Shown here: piece after piece, positions 11,665-43,801 of the stretch
Numbering within the stretch: position 1 is the first letter of the stretch
How the letters are laid out: every line of letters begins with the position of its first letter
From: Phaeosaccion multiseriatum
Taxonomy: Eukaryota > Ochrophyta, other classes
Direction of reading: 5' to 3'
Assembly (NCBI GenBank): GCA_965112735.1
Contig: OZ218953.1
Location: forward strand, 2,480,001 to 2,544,000
Length of the DNA: 64,000 nt
The notes under the pieces: model-generated
Seen by the model: only the letters and a program-made list of their open reading frames with translations
The model's database searches: none
Told to the model about the DNA's origin: nothing
Translations under genes and position numbers: made by a program

Positions 11665-13202
11665 ATGAGAAAAATGAAGGTCCTGGCGAACGCAGCGGTG
11701 GTATGTGCGACGCTATCGATGCAGGCGGCTCAAGCTTTCGTGGTTCCCGGGGTTGCACTGGCGTCATCACAAGCAACACCGGCAGCAGTGGCACGACAAC
11801 ATGTGCGGTCGCGCCAGCAGTGTGGAGAGGGCAGGAGGGAGAGCTCAGTGATGAGCAGCGCGCAGTCATATTCGATTGACGGAAAGCCTATCACTGGGCC
11901 TCTTGTCCCTGTACACGACTACATTCTTGTGCGTGTCGCAGACATATCTGAACAATCAAAGGTAGGCAAAGAATAGGATTGAGGAGGAGGAGCAGGAAGA
12001 TTCTCTCTGTGTTTCTCTCTCTCTCTCTCTCTCTCTCGTGGGCTCGTTGGCTTTCTGTCCCGCTCAACATCCCCTTCCTGTCCGGCTCGTGGTTGTTGTC
12101 TCGCCAGGGGGGCATTCAACTGCTGAGTTCCTCTCGCGAGAAGCCCAATGAGGGTTCGGTGGTGGCGGTCGGGCCGGGACTGCCCCATCCCGAGACGGGA
12201 AACAAGTCCGACACCATCTGCAGCCCGGGGGACAAACTTTTGTACGGAAAGTACGGGGGCACAGAGTTTAGCTACAACGGGGAGCTCCACAAGGTGTGTT
12301 GCAGCGCATAAGAGGGGAAGGGGAGCAGCCTCTAAACAACTCTCACACACAACTCTAGATTTCTCCAAGAGATCAAACAGTGCCTCATCCATCCGCTTCG
12401 CACCACAGAATGCTTGGCACTGGGCCATGGGCAGCAGCAGCGGGGGGGCTCTGTGCCTCATCCTCCCTTTCCTCAACAACCCCGTCTCTTCTTCTCGGTG
12501 GCGATTACGATATGCTCAGGGGAACCCTTGACACTCAAAAAGGGGATTCCTTCTCCTTCTCCCTACTCGTGAATGTCCGCCGAAGCAGCGTCCAACGCCC
12601 AACGCCGTCTCTCTCTCCCCGTCTCTCCCTCTCCTCTCTTGCCCCCCCCTCTCCCTTGCTGCTACAAATTCATTCCTCCCCACTCAGTTTATCCGCAGCT
12701 CAGACGTCTTCTTTGTGTTCAATGGCGACAGAATGACGGTGGACAATGTAAAGATGATCAGGGACCAGATTCTGGTGGAGGTGCGAGCCGATGCAGAAAC
12801 CACAGCCGGGGGTGTCTACCTCGCGGAGAAGGACCCGAACCTCGGCATGCAGCCGACCCGCGGAGTGGTGGTGGCAGCAGGGCCAGGGAGGATGAGCTCT
12901 GCCGGAGAGATCGCACCCATGGCGGTGAAGGTCGGGGATAAGGTGAGCTTCACGCATCACATCACATTCATCACTTGACACCTGCCCCATATGCCTGCCT
13001 ATATGCCTGCCCATATGTTGGGGGGCTTGCTTTGGCGATGGGTAAGGCGCTGAAAAGGGAAGCGGCGTATGGGCCATGCCATCTGTGTTTTGTGTTGTAC
13101 CAATTCTTCCTCGCTCTTGGAGATGTCATGCGTGTGTTGTGTGTTGTAACCCTTCCTTCCCTCGCGCCTGGAGAGCTCAAGGGTGAGCGAGCATGCCTCA
13201 AG

Positions 13203-13235
<33 letters not shown>

Positions 13236-13354
13236 TACACACACACAAACGTCAGATCAAGTTCCGGGACTTTGCCGGGGAGGAGCTCATGATGGACGAT
13301 AAGAAGTACAGGGTCATGGTGCCCGACGAGATCTGGGGCAAGTTCGATGTGTAG
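11665..13354 (+). CDS. CPN20: Plastid Cpn20 co-chaperonin (tandem Cpn10 domains)
   Basis: Four exons: 11665-11961, 12108-12293, 12688-12942, 13256-13354, all phase 0; 278 aa. Two GroES-type domains follow each other: PLVPVHDYILVRVADISEQS ... GDKLLYGKYGGTEFSYNGE, then MIRDQILVEVRADAETTAGG ... VMVPDEIWGKFDV. A duplicated Cpn10 is the plastid form that caps Cpn60 and helps fold Rubisco and other stromal proteins. The N-terminus (MRKMKVLANAAVVCATLSMQ, then AAQAFVVPG) is a short signal peptide ending at an AQA-F junction and followed by a basic Ser/Ala stretch, the bipartite ASAFAP-like presequence of secondary red plastids. The frame extends upstream to 11584, but the Met at 11665 places the hydrophobic core correctly. 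Confidence 0.93.
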
Positions 13355-13438
13355 GGAGTTGGCTGGTCAAGGGGGGGGAGGCAGAGTGAGTGAGTGGACA
13401 GCCCTCCCAGCTGGAGAAGGGAGCAGGTATGGGGCTTG

Positions 13439-13469
<31 letters not shown>

Positions 13470-13583
13470 ACCTGCCTACCTGCCTACCTGCCCTGGCGGT
13501 GCACGAGATGCACAAAGAACGTCAGAGTAGAGGCGGTAGGCGCCAGACTCGTAGGAAGGGGCAACAGCAGCAACCGCCGCAGA

Positions 13584-13618
<35 letters not shown>

Positions 13619-14371
13619 CAGTAGCGGCAACCCTAGCAGTTGGTGATACAGCAGCGGCAGGAGAGCTCAGCTCTCCTTACGGCGGGGGCACGTCCCTCTC
13701 CCTCTCCCCGGCCCTTCTTGGCAAGTCTTCTGATGATTCAGACCGAGTGGAAAAGAAGGTCGGGGTCTCATTGGAGCTCAGAACCCGGGGGGTCGGGGGG
13801 GGGGGGGGGGGGGCGCTGCCCGCCTGGCTGACGAGAGCTGACAAGAGTTGACGATGGCACAATGGCCAGACCCTTGGAGTGGAGTGAGTGTTATGCCTTT
13901 ACTCAGACGCACTTCGTTCGTGTAGACTCGCTCTCCGATCTTTTGCCTCATTTGATCTTATTTTTGTTTTATCGTACACGACAGTATGCTAAAGTGATGA
14001 CAGGAGAAACACACATACACACAAATCTACGTACATATATTCTCGTCGCCCTTTGCATGTCTTTTTTCTTTTTCTTCTCTACTCTTTTATTCCTCTTTTC
14101 TTCTCCACTCTACACGTTACATTCTTGCTGGGTGTGACTGCATATCAGGTGGATGGGTGAACCTCTGCATGTTCCACTCCCTCCCTCCCTGGCCATTCCC
14201 TTTGTACAGAATACCCTTCCTCACCTCTCTCTCCCCTCCCTATTACAATACTACAATACTTCTATAAAACAAAGAACACTTTCTCTGTGAGAGGATGATG
14301 GAATGACGCGATGACGTCACGAGGCCCTGGCTGGCTGGGCAGTGCTCCGCCTGTGACATGAGGCGATGACG
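13355..14371. other. Intergenic region between convergent genes
   Basis: About 1 kb between the Cpn20 stop and the 3' end of the minus-strand gene. It holds a CCTG tetranucleotide repeat (about 13438-13492), a CAG run (about 13588-13612), a G run near 13796-13814 and a T-rich stretch (13940-14110). Two identical GCGATGACGTCACGA words lie near 14308 and 14363. I see no convincing gene. Confidence 0.6.
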
Positions 14372-14374
14372 TCA
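14312..14374. promoter_or_regulatory. Pair of palindromic TGACGTCA (CRE-like) sites
   Basis: TGACGTCA occurs at 14312-14319 and 14367-14374, both inside the longer identical word GCGATGACGTCACGA, 55 nt apart. This is the full consensus for CREB/ATF-type bZIP factors, but the location downstream of both flanking genes makes a promoter role uncertain. Confidence 0.35.
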
Positions 14375-14388
14375 CGACGCCTGTGGCC

Positions 14389-15883
14389 TCAGCACTTGGG
14401 GGGGGGGGGGGGCGAGGGAAGGAAGGAGGGGAACAAGTGATGCAGGGTATAAGAAAGGAACGAGCGCTGGAGAGTAGAAGCCATAACTTGACTTGGAACT
14501 AACTGCACACTGTGAGCGGTGTCGTGTCGTGTTCGTGTTGTGTTGTGTTGTGTTGTGTTGTGTTGTCTCACCATGGTGGGAGGGAAGCCCCTCTTGCCCA
14601 TCTCCGTGGACCTCTTCTTGAGTTGCGCGTACACTTGCTCGTTCTGCCTCTCGAACAGAGCACCCTGAGAGTTGTCTTCCTCGTCCTTCTGCCGAGAGAG
14701 GGAGAGGAGGGAAAGAGGGGGAAGGAGGAGAGAGAGGGGGAGAAGAGAAAGAGGACAAGGGAAGGAGAGAAGAGAAAGAGGGCGAGGGCGAGGGAGTGAC
14801 AGAGAAAGAGAGAAGAGAGGGTAGTACCCGGGTCAGTCGAGCAAAAGTCGAGGAGCGACGCACGGGGGTCGGGGTGGGTGGGTGGGTAGGTGGAGGGTGC
14901 GAGGCGAATCGGGTTGAGCCAATGCGGCCGCAGGCTACACACCAGACGTTACTTTGATGCCTCGGCCTTGCAACAGGAGGTTTAGGTTTGTAACCGCCAT
15001 ACATACGGTACGCACCTCGATCATGGCGGTGCACGCGGCGGGCATGAGGTACAGCCCGCCCACGCTGGGGGCGAGGAAGGCCTGCAGGCTCTTACACTCG
15101 GCCAGACCCACCGGCCCGCCCAGCTTGGTGCTCGGGCGGTGGGGGGCGGCAGGAGGGGCGTCGTCGTCGTCCTCGAAGGCACCGGGGGCGGCTCCGCTGA
15201 GCCTGATGGGGCGAGAGGGTGGGCGTAGTGTTGAGAGATACCGCACGGCAATGGATCCATGAACAGCAGACAGGACGGGAGGGGAAGGCCCGAGGGAGCG
15301 GAGGAAGGGTGGAGTAGAGAGCCCCGCTCTTCACCTCGCTCAATCTCTCACTCACTCACCGCTTGGCCAGGACGCCGACCTTGCCCTTCTTTGCGTCACT
15401 GTGGGCCTTGACTGGCACGGGCTTGCTGTCGCTGCCCGAGCCTTGGCAAACCTTCGGCACCCGCGAGCTGTCAGACAGCACTGGGAGAGGGAGATTGAGA
15501 GGGAAGATTACTTTTTTTTACCTCCGCTGAGCACGACACGGGCTCATCTTACCTCGGTTGAGCATGACGCACTCAGAGTGAGTGATGCTCTTCTTGAGGT
15601 CGAGGCTCTCGTCCTCGAGATCCTCAAACGCATCCCAAACTCCTTCCACCTCCTGATGGAGAGAGTTTCGCCTCAACAGCTGCAGAGAACCGTATAAACA
15701 AGGAGATGATGATGACACGACGTATGTTATGTTCCCTTGCTTTCTCATTTCACACACAGCGCCCCTCCCCCCTCACTTCAAGATGGATCTTCCGGCTCTA
15801 TGTAGCCATTCACTCACTTTGAAGTGCTCGTCGTCCAGCGCCGACTTCCTCCTTCTGTTGGTGCTGCTAGCAGTGGTAGTCAT
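14389..15883 (-). CDS. Unrecognised five-exon protein
   Basis: Exons 15883-15818, 15679-15553, 15480-15360, 15202-15016 and 14688 onward; phases 0, 1, 2(+1), 0 agree at each GT-AG intron. About 205 residues are well supported. The start is MTTTASSTNRRRKSALDDEH; exon 2 is a charged helix (VEGVWDAFEDLEDESLDLKK), exon 3 is Lys/Ser-rich, exon 4 has an acidic Asp run then LQAFLAPSVGGLYLMPAACT, and exon 5 is another charged helix (ALFERQNEQVYAQLKKRSTE). The 3' end is unsure: read straight through, it stops at 14389; a possible donor at 14571 (ATG|GTGAGA) could join a last exon ending at 14372. I do not recognise the family. It looks like a small helical scaffold or complex subunit and shares a 485-nt divergent promoter with FOR20. 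Confidence 0.55.
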
Positions 15884-16368
15884 CGTCGAAGGAAGAGAAT
15901 TCTAGCTGCACGAAAGAGGAGAGGAGGAGGAGAAGAGATGGAGGAAAAAGAGGCGGACCGAGCAGCACAATCAAAAACGCGCTCCGCATCCCTGTTCCGC
16001 AGCGGTTTAAGGACAGATCAAGCATAAAGGAACGTGCCTCCACGATCCACACCCTCGCCTATTCTTCCCCTCCGCACCTTACTTCGCGTTAAACTTCTTT
16101 CTTTTTTTTTTCTTTTTTCTTTCTTGCTTCAACTCGGGGGGGAGGATTATCGGGGGAGGGGGGCACTCAAGGCCCAGTAAGTCAATGATGCAAAAATGTT
16201 CAAAAATCACATCAAAATCACTTCCTCCATCCCCTTTCTCACCCCCTTACCTCTCCACGACGCCTTCCACCTGCCGCCCCCCTTCCTTCCTCTCTACCGG
16301 GGCGCAAGTACCTTGAAGTTTGAAGTCTTGGAGGTTCTTATCTCTTTGTAGCAAGGCAGACAGAGCCA
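15884..16368. promoter_or_regulatory. Divergent intergenic/promoter region
   Basis: This 485-nt gap separates the start codons of two head-to-head genes (unrecognised gene to the left, FOR20 to the right). It includes a T-rich tract near 16098-16130. No clear TATA box is visible. Confidence 0.5.
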
Positions 16369-17043
16369 ATGAGCGGTACAGGGGAGCAACGGGACGGTAC
16401 CCAACCCGTGGGGTCTCTGGCAGACCTCAAAGACGCCCTCACAGAGACGCTGGACAGAAATGGTACTCTGGGCAGCGTCAAGGCACGCATCCGAGCCGAG
16501 ATCTTCCATGCGCTGGAAGGCCGAGGGAGAGGGAGTGGCGGCGAAGGAGGAGGAGGAGCGGCTGGAGGCGAGGTGTTCGGGAGCTGTCCGCCTCCTCTGA
16601 GCAACGAGAACTTGCTGCTGAACGAGCTGATTCGGGAGTACCTAGTACACAATCACTATCACCACGCCGCGAGCGTGCTGCTGGCTGAGGCAGGGCAGCC
16701 CGACGACATGGCACTGGACCGGGGCTTCCTCAGGGGAGAGCTTGGCATCACAGAAATGGTTGGCGAGAGAGAGCCCCAGCCGCTACTGTACGGCATCCTC
16801 GGTATGTTACAGGAGTGGAAGGAGGCCAACACGACTCGGAGCAGCGGCAGCGGCAGTGGTGCTGGTCAGCAGCAGGTTCCCTACAGTTTGCCTGTGTCCT
16901 CGAGTGGGGGCTTCGCAGCGTCATCGGAGCAGGCCGCTGCGGCACGGACAGCGAGTGAAGCTGTCCGTGGCGGGGAAAGGGGATCTAGTGGCTTCCAGTC
17001 CGATGCCCAGCCGCCCCCCATTGTCCTCTTGCGGACTACATGA
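16369..17043 (+). CDS. FOR20/CEP20 (FOPNL) family centriolar-satellite protein with LisH motif
   Basis: The single frame gives 224 aa. LADLKDALTETLDRNGTLGS then VKARIRAEIFHALEG, ENLLLNELIREYLVHNHYHH (LisH helix pair), SVLLAEAG and PLLYGILG follow, in order, the conserved core of FOR20/CEP20. Between the first helix pair and LisH there is a Gly-rich insert of about 25 residues. The family works at centrioles, basal bodies and the ciliary transition zone, and is needed for basal-body docking. The C-terminal 60 residues are Ser/Gly-rich. The stop at 17041-17043 may not be the true end, because coding-looking frames continue downstream (to 17384 and at 17649-17836). Confidence 0.88.
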   Translation: MSGTGEQRDGTQPVGSLADLKDALTETLDRNGTLGSVKARIRAEIFHALEGRGRGSGGEGGGGAAGGEVFGSCPPPLSNENLLLNELIREYLVHNHYHHAASVLLAEAGQPDDMALDRGFLRGELGITEMVGEREPQPLLYGILGMLQEWKEANTTRSSGSGSGAGQQQVPYSLPVSSSGGFAASSEQAAAARTASEAVRGGERGSSGFQSDAQPPPIVLLRTT

Positions 17044-17648
17044 GCCAAACCCCCTACCCGCGCACTTGTTGCAGACAGCATTGGCTCACCGGTCAGCAAA
17101 GCAAAATGGATGATGATGATGCTGGTATTGGCTTGGAGGTGTCCAGTGGGGCGGGGGGGATGAGGGGGGGGGTGCTGGAGAGCTCTTCCGCCGGAAGCAA
17201 GACCAATGTACTCAACGCAAGGCGGGCGAGAGGGGCGACGCTTCACTCGGGGACGACCAAGAGCAGCAGGGGCAGCAAGAGTAGTAGGAGCAGCAGAAGC
17301 AGCAGTGCCGATGGAGTGAGGCGTTGGCTGAGCACCACGTGTGGAATTGGAATTGCAATTTGGCCGCCGCCGCCGCCGCTGTGATCCGCTGCCCTGCGCT
17401 TTCTTGTGGAGAGTGTGAGGCGGGAGGCGGCACATTTCAAGAGAAGCGGCCGTGCTGCAGGAGGGCAGGGAAGCGACAGGACGAGAGAGTGGGGGGGGGG
17501 GCAGCCGTTGGTCAGACAACAGATGCTCGCCACTTTCCGCCGGCAACAGGCCCCGCTGGACTCGCTCCATTGGCCCATCCATGGTTTCTAGGCAGTGGAG
17601 GCCCATGATTTCTAAGCACATGTTGGGGAAGTGAGCCTCTTCTAAGTG

Positions 17649-17836
17649 ATGGGAATGAGTCTCGAGCCGAGTCCACCAGAGAGTTAAGCTTTGGGGGAGA
17701 AGAGAGGCTCAACCCAGACAGGAGGCAGCAGCACCAGCACCAGCACCAGCAGCAGGAGCAGCAGCAGCAGCAGCAGCAGGGAGGCAAGGACGGCACCCGT
17801 GTGGAGGAGGATTTGCTAGTGTTCCTCAAGGCTTGA
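17649..17836 (+). other. Coding-looking open segment, possible 3' exon of the FOR20 gene
   Basis: A frame reading DGNESRAESTRELSFGGEER, a His/Gln run, and GGKDGTRVEEDLLVFLKA then stop looks like genuine protein, but no ATG precedes it and I cannot link it to the FOR20 exon with matching splice phases. A second Ser-rich frame lies at 17104-17384. Either could be an alternative C-terminus or decayed sequence. Confidence 0.3.
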
Positions 17837-18034
17837 TGCGGCTGCGGCTTGCCCCCCCCGATTGGGAAGGAGGCGAACCCTCCTCCCTCAAACCGCACCG
17901 CATGCGCCGCACCCCAGGGGGGCTTCTCCCAGCTGTCCATCTCGGAGGATGAAAGTCGAACGGCATCCCTCCGTCTCACCAACCAGGATGTTAAGTCATA
18001 AGTCATGCAGTGGGCCAAGTCATATCATATCATA

Positions 18035-18430
18035 CTGTGATTTCGCGGTTGAGTGGCACTTTTTACGCCCAATTACGCCCCATTAATTTTTTTTTACGCC
18101 AAATGACGACTTTTTTGACGACGTTTGACGACGTTTGACGACGCTTTAGCCCCCTATTTGAGGCCCTTTTACGCCCTTTGACGCCCTTTTACGCTCTTTG
18201 ACGCCCTTTTATCTTAATTCGCCTTAATTTCGTCTAAAAAAAATCACATAAAAAAAAATCACGGAAGAGGGCGTAAAAAGGCGTAAAAGGGCGTAAAAGG
18301 GCGTCAAATAGGGGGCTAAAGCGTCGTCAAACGTCGTCAAACGTCGTCAAAAAAGTCGTCATTTGGCGTTAAAAAAAATTAATGGGGCGTAATTGGGCGT
18401 AAAAAGTGCCACTCAACCGCGAAATCACAG
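18035..18430. mobile_element. MITE-like inverted-repeat (foldback) element with TA flanks
   Basis: This 396-nt block begins CTGTGATTTCGCGG and ends CCGCGAAATCACAG, with TA on both sides (18033-18034 and 18431-18432). The arms, roughly 18035-18200 and 18270-18430, are near-perfect reverse complements including the blocks TTTTTACGCCCAATTACG and GACGACGTTTGACGACG. The middle is A/T-rich with AAAAAAATCACATAAA. Long terminal inverted repeats, a TA target duplication and no coding capacity fit a Tc1/mariner-type MITE or foldback element. Its A/T-rich runs and lack of microsatellites differ from flanking DNA. Confidence 0.85.
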
Positions 18431-18613
18431 TAATGCAGTATTTTTATTTTAAAACAACACAATTTCAACCGGAAAAGCCTGTGTGATCTCTTTCCTACCT
18501 CACCTCGGCGGCGCTTCTGTTGAGGAGCAACTGAGCTTCGCCAAACCTAAACCTCTGCGGCGGGCATGACCACACTTACCCCCGACAAACCATTACATGC
18601 GCCTTCTCCCACC

Positions 18614-41053
<22,440 letters not shown>

Positions 41054-41489
41054 CTTTGCCGCCTCCTCCTTCCCCTCGCCCTATCGTTCTAGAGGGGTCT
41101 ACGTTGGTTCTGAGACGATGATACACCGCTTCGGTTGGATTCTACGGGAACGACAGTCATGAGGGCACCATACTGTACCGCTCATGGATTATCAATCAGT
41201 TGTGGGGGTGCGATCCTCCATAATACGGAATTCAGATACCCATAAAGAAGAAGGGACTGAGAAGGAGGAGGGAAGGACCCCGCAGTTTCAGCTGTTCACC
41301 CCTCTCTTCGGCGCGGGGGCGCCATTCGCTAGTTTATTATTCGCTCAGCCTCCATCTTCCCTGCCTTCACTTCCTTGATCCTCCTCTCCTTCTACTTCCA
41401 ATCTCCCTCCCCTCTGCTAGGTCGTTTTGCCCATGTAATCAGGGCTGCAATCACACTGGGCTTTCACTGGGTCCAGAGGGTGGTCAGCC
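41054..41489. promoter_or_regulatory. Divergent promoter region of the cyclase-PDE and UTP15 genes
   Basis: 436 nt between two head-to-head ATGs. It has a short A/T-rich segment (TAGTTTATTATTCGC, near 41330) but no obvious TATA box. Shared control is possible but not shown. Confidence 0.45.
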
Positions 41490-43094
41490 ATGAGTACAGA
41501 TTACAAGCGCTTGGCTCGCTCTCGCTTCCCGAGTATACAAGAGCGAGAGACCGCAGAGGCTCGGTACTGGCGTCGCTTCACACAGCCCATCCTCATCACC
41601 AAGTCGTCCTCAGCAAGTAGTATCCACTTCAGCCCAGCCGCTCCCCATCACTTTGCGGTGACATGGTCCACGAACGTCTCGGTGCATGATGCGAGGACTG
41701 GGAAGGAGCAGCGGAGCCTGGGGAGAGCAGAGGCGGCGTGCTACAGCGGGCGGTTCCGGCACGACGGCAAGCTGCTGGCCTGTGGAGATGCCATGGGATC
41801 ATTGCGTGTGTTAGACGTCGTGAGCAAAGGAGTGTTACGGCACTACAAGGAGCACGAGGGGGCGGTGCGGGCCGTGGGATGGTCGGCGAACGGGACCGCG
41901 TTAGCTTCTGCGGGAGATGACAAGGTGGTGAGGATCTGGGATCTGCCCTCGCAGGACGGATCTCGGGCACTGATGAGTGGTCACACAGACTATGTGCGGG
42001 CGATTGAGGCCAGCCCGGTTGGCGGGGGGGATATTTGGCTCAGTGCCAGCTACGACCATACAGCGCGACTTTGGGATGCTCGACTGCCGAGTCGAGACCA
42101 GGGAGGGGTGCTGAGCCTCCAGCACGACGCTCCACTGGAGACGTGCTTGTTCTTGCCGGGAGGAGGGCTTGTGGCGTGCGCCGCGGGCAACGAGGTGAAG
42201 GTGTGGGATCTCGTCGGAGGAGGGAGGCTGCTGCACACGTGCAGTAACCACCTCAAGACCATTACCTGCCTCGCCATGGACGGTACAGGCACCCGGTTGC
42301 TCTCCGGTGGGCTGGATCGGCAAGTCAAGGTGTATAGTCTGCAGAGCTACCGCGTGACACATGGCCTGCGCTTCCACGCCCCCGTCCTCAGCCTGGCGCT
42401 ACCACGGGACAGCTCCTTGCTGGTGGCCGGCACGACGGACAATGTCCTAACCATTCGGAAGCGAAAGGAAGGGTCTGCCACGGGTAGCTTGCAGTACGGG
42501 GACAGCAGCAGCAGTGGCGTGCAGGGCGGAGACAGCAGCAGAGGGAGGGCGCTGAATGAAGGCGTGGCCCCTCATCCAGGCTCCAAGCGGTACCGGGAGA
42601 GAGGCAAAGGGGCAGTGGCCGGGGCGGGAGACGCCACAGTCACGGTGGCGAGGAGCAGTAAGTCACTCAAGGTGTACGACAAGAGCCTCAAGGCGTTCCA
42701 GTACCAGGCCGCACTCGACCAAGCACTAGACACGCGGGACCCCGTGGTGGTAGTGACGGTGCTCGAGGAGCTGAGGCAGAGGGGCTGCAGTAGCGGGCTC
42801 AAGACGGCTCTGGCCTCTCGAGACGAGCAGAGGTTGGAGCCGTTGCTGGCCTTCCTCACGAGGTACATTGTCAACCCTCGGTATGCGCCGCTGCTGTGCG
42901 ACGTTACTGAAGCTGTGCTGGACCTGTACGGCGATGTGTTGGGCGAGAGCGAGGCCATCGATGAGCTGTTTGCCAAGCTCTGCGGGCAGGTGCGCATGGA
43001 ACTGGACTTTCAGAAACAAATGCAGGCTCTCAAGGGGAGCTTGGACACCGTGCTGGCGTGCTCTTCTTCGGCGGCAGCGGCCCTCTCCAGATGA
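41490..43094 (+). CDS. UTP15: UTP15, U3 snoRNP / small-subunit processome WD40 protein
   Basis: Single exon, 534 aa, close to the usual length of about 520. The N-terminus (DYKRLARSRFPSIQERETAE) and the first blades match UTP15. Seven WD-type blades run to about residue 325, including HEGAVRAVGWSANGTALASA then GDDKVVRIWDLP, and SASYDHTARLWDA. A Ser/Gly/Arg spacer follows, then the helical UTP15 C-terminal domain (FQYQAALDQALDTRDPVVVV to FAKLCGQVRMELD). UTP15 belongs to the t-UTP subcomplex that couples rRNA transcription with early 18S rRNA processing in the nucleolus. It is intronless beside intron-rich neighbours. Confidence 0.95.
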   Translation: MSTDYKRLARSRFPSIQERETAEARYWRRFTQPILITKSSSASSIHFSPAAPHHFAVTWSTNVSVHDARTGKEQRSLGRAEAACYSGRFRHDGKLLACGDAMGSLRVLDVVSKGVLRHYKEHEGAVRAVGWSANGTALASAGDDKVVRIWDLPSQDGSRALMSGHTDYVRAIEASPVGGGDIWLSASYDHTARLWDARLPSRDQGGVLSLQHDAPLETCLFLPGGGLVACAAGNEVKVWDLVGGGRLLHTCSNHLKTITCLAMDGTGTRLLSGGLDRQVKVYSLQSYRVTHGLRFHAPVLSLALPRDSSLLVAGTTDNVLTIRKRKEGSATGSLQYGDSSSSGVQGGDSSRGRALNEGVAPHPGSKRYRERGKGAVAGAGDATVTVARSSKSLKVYDKSLKAFQYQAALDQALDTRDPVVVVTVLEELRQRGCSSGLKTALASRDEQRLEPLLAFLTRYIVNPRYAPLLCDVTEAVLDLYGDVLGESEAIDELFAKLCGQVRMELDFQKQMQALKGSLDTVLACSSSAAAALSR

Positions 43095-43801
43095 TGCTTG
43101 ATACATTCTATTATATCGACTCCTTACTTTAGTCATTTAGACACCTGAATGAATCATAAGTTAGCGAGTACTTCTGTGTTTCGACGGCTCAATTCTCCCT
43201 TCTGTTCCTCTCTTCACCCATCTGTTTCGGATGGCGGTCTCGCTTTCAAGCAGATGAAATGTGATTCCCCATCCGATCCTGCCCTGCCCTGTCCTGCGCT
43301 CTCTCTCCAAAAGCGACTCTGTCGTTTGTGGGTCCAATATACAAGCCGACGAACTCCACAGGGGGCTTGACAGCAAATGGTACAGACGCCAAACACCAGA
43401 GCATGACACCCCCGCCCCCCCCTCCCGTGCTCTCTTTATTTACAAGCTGCCAGTCGTTCATGCCCCCTTGACTTGAGAAGACTACCACACCTCTCCCCCC
43501 CATAAATGCCAAAACTTTGTATACACGTTGTCATGCAGAACGGTTGGCTCAAGCTTTCTGTGAATCCCTTCTCTCCGCTCATGTGTCCAATTTTGTTCTC
43601 TCTCTCTCTCTCTCTCGCCAAACTGCTCCCACCTCCCCCTCCTCGCTTCCTCGCCGCGGCGGGGGCGAGCCTCCACCCTGCATTTTTGGTTTTGCTCCGC
43701 ACTCCACCCCTCCACACACCATCCAACCAAATATCCACACCCTCTGCCCATGAAGCTACAAAAGTGTAGGGCACGCAGCACCGTACTCAGCACTCACAGA
43801 C
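43095..43801. other. Intergenic region between convergent genes
   Basis: About 700 nt between the UTP15 stop and the helicase stop. It contains a short TC repeat (43597-43617) and pyrimidine-rich sequence, with no convincing gene; presumably both 3' UTRs. Confidence 0.6.
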
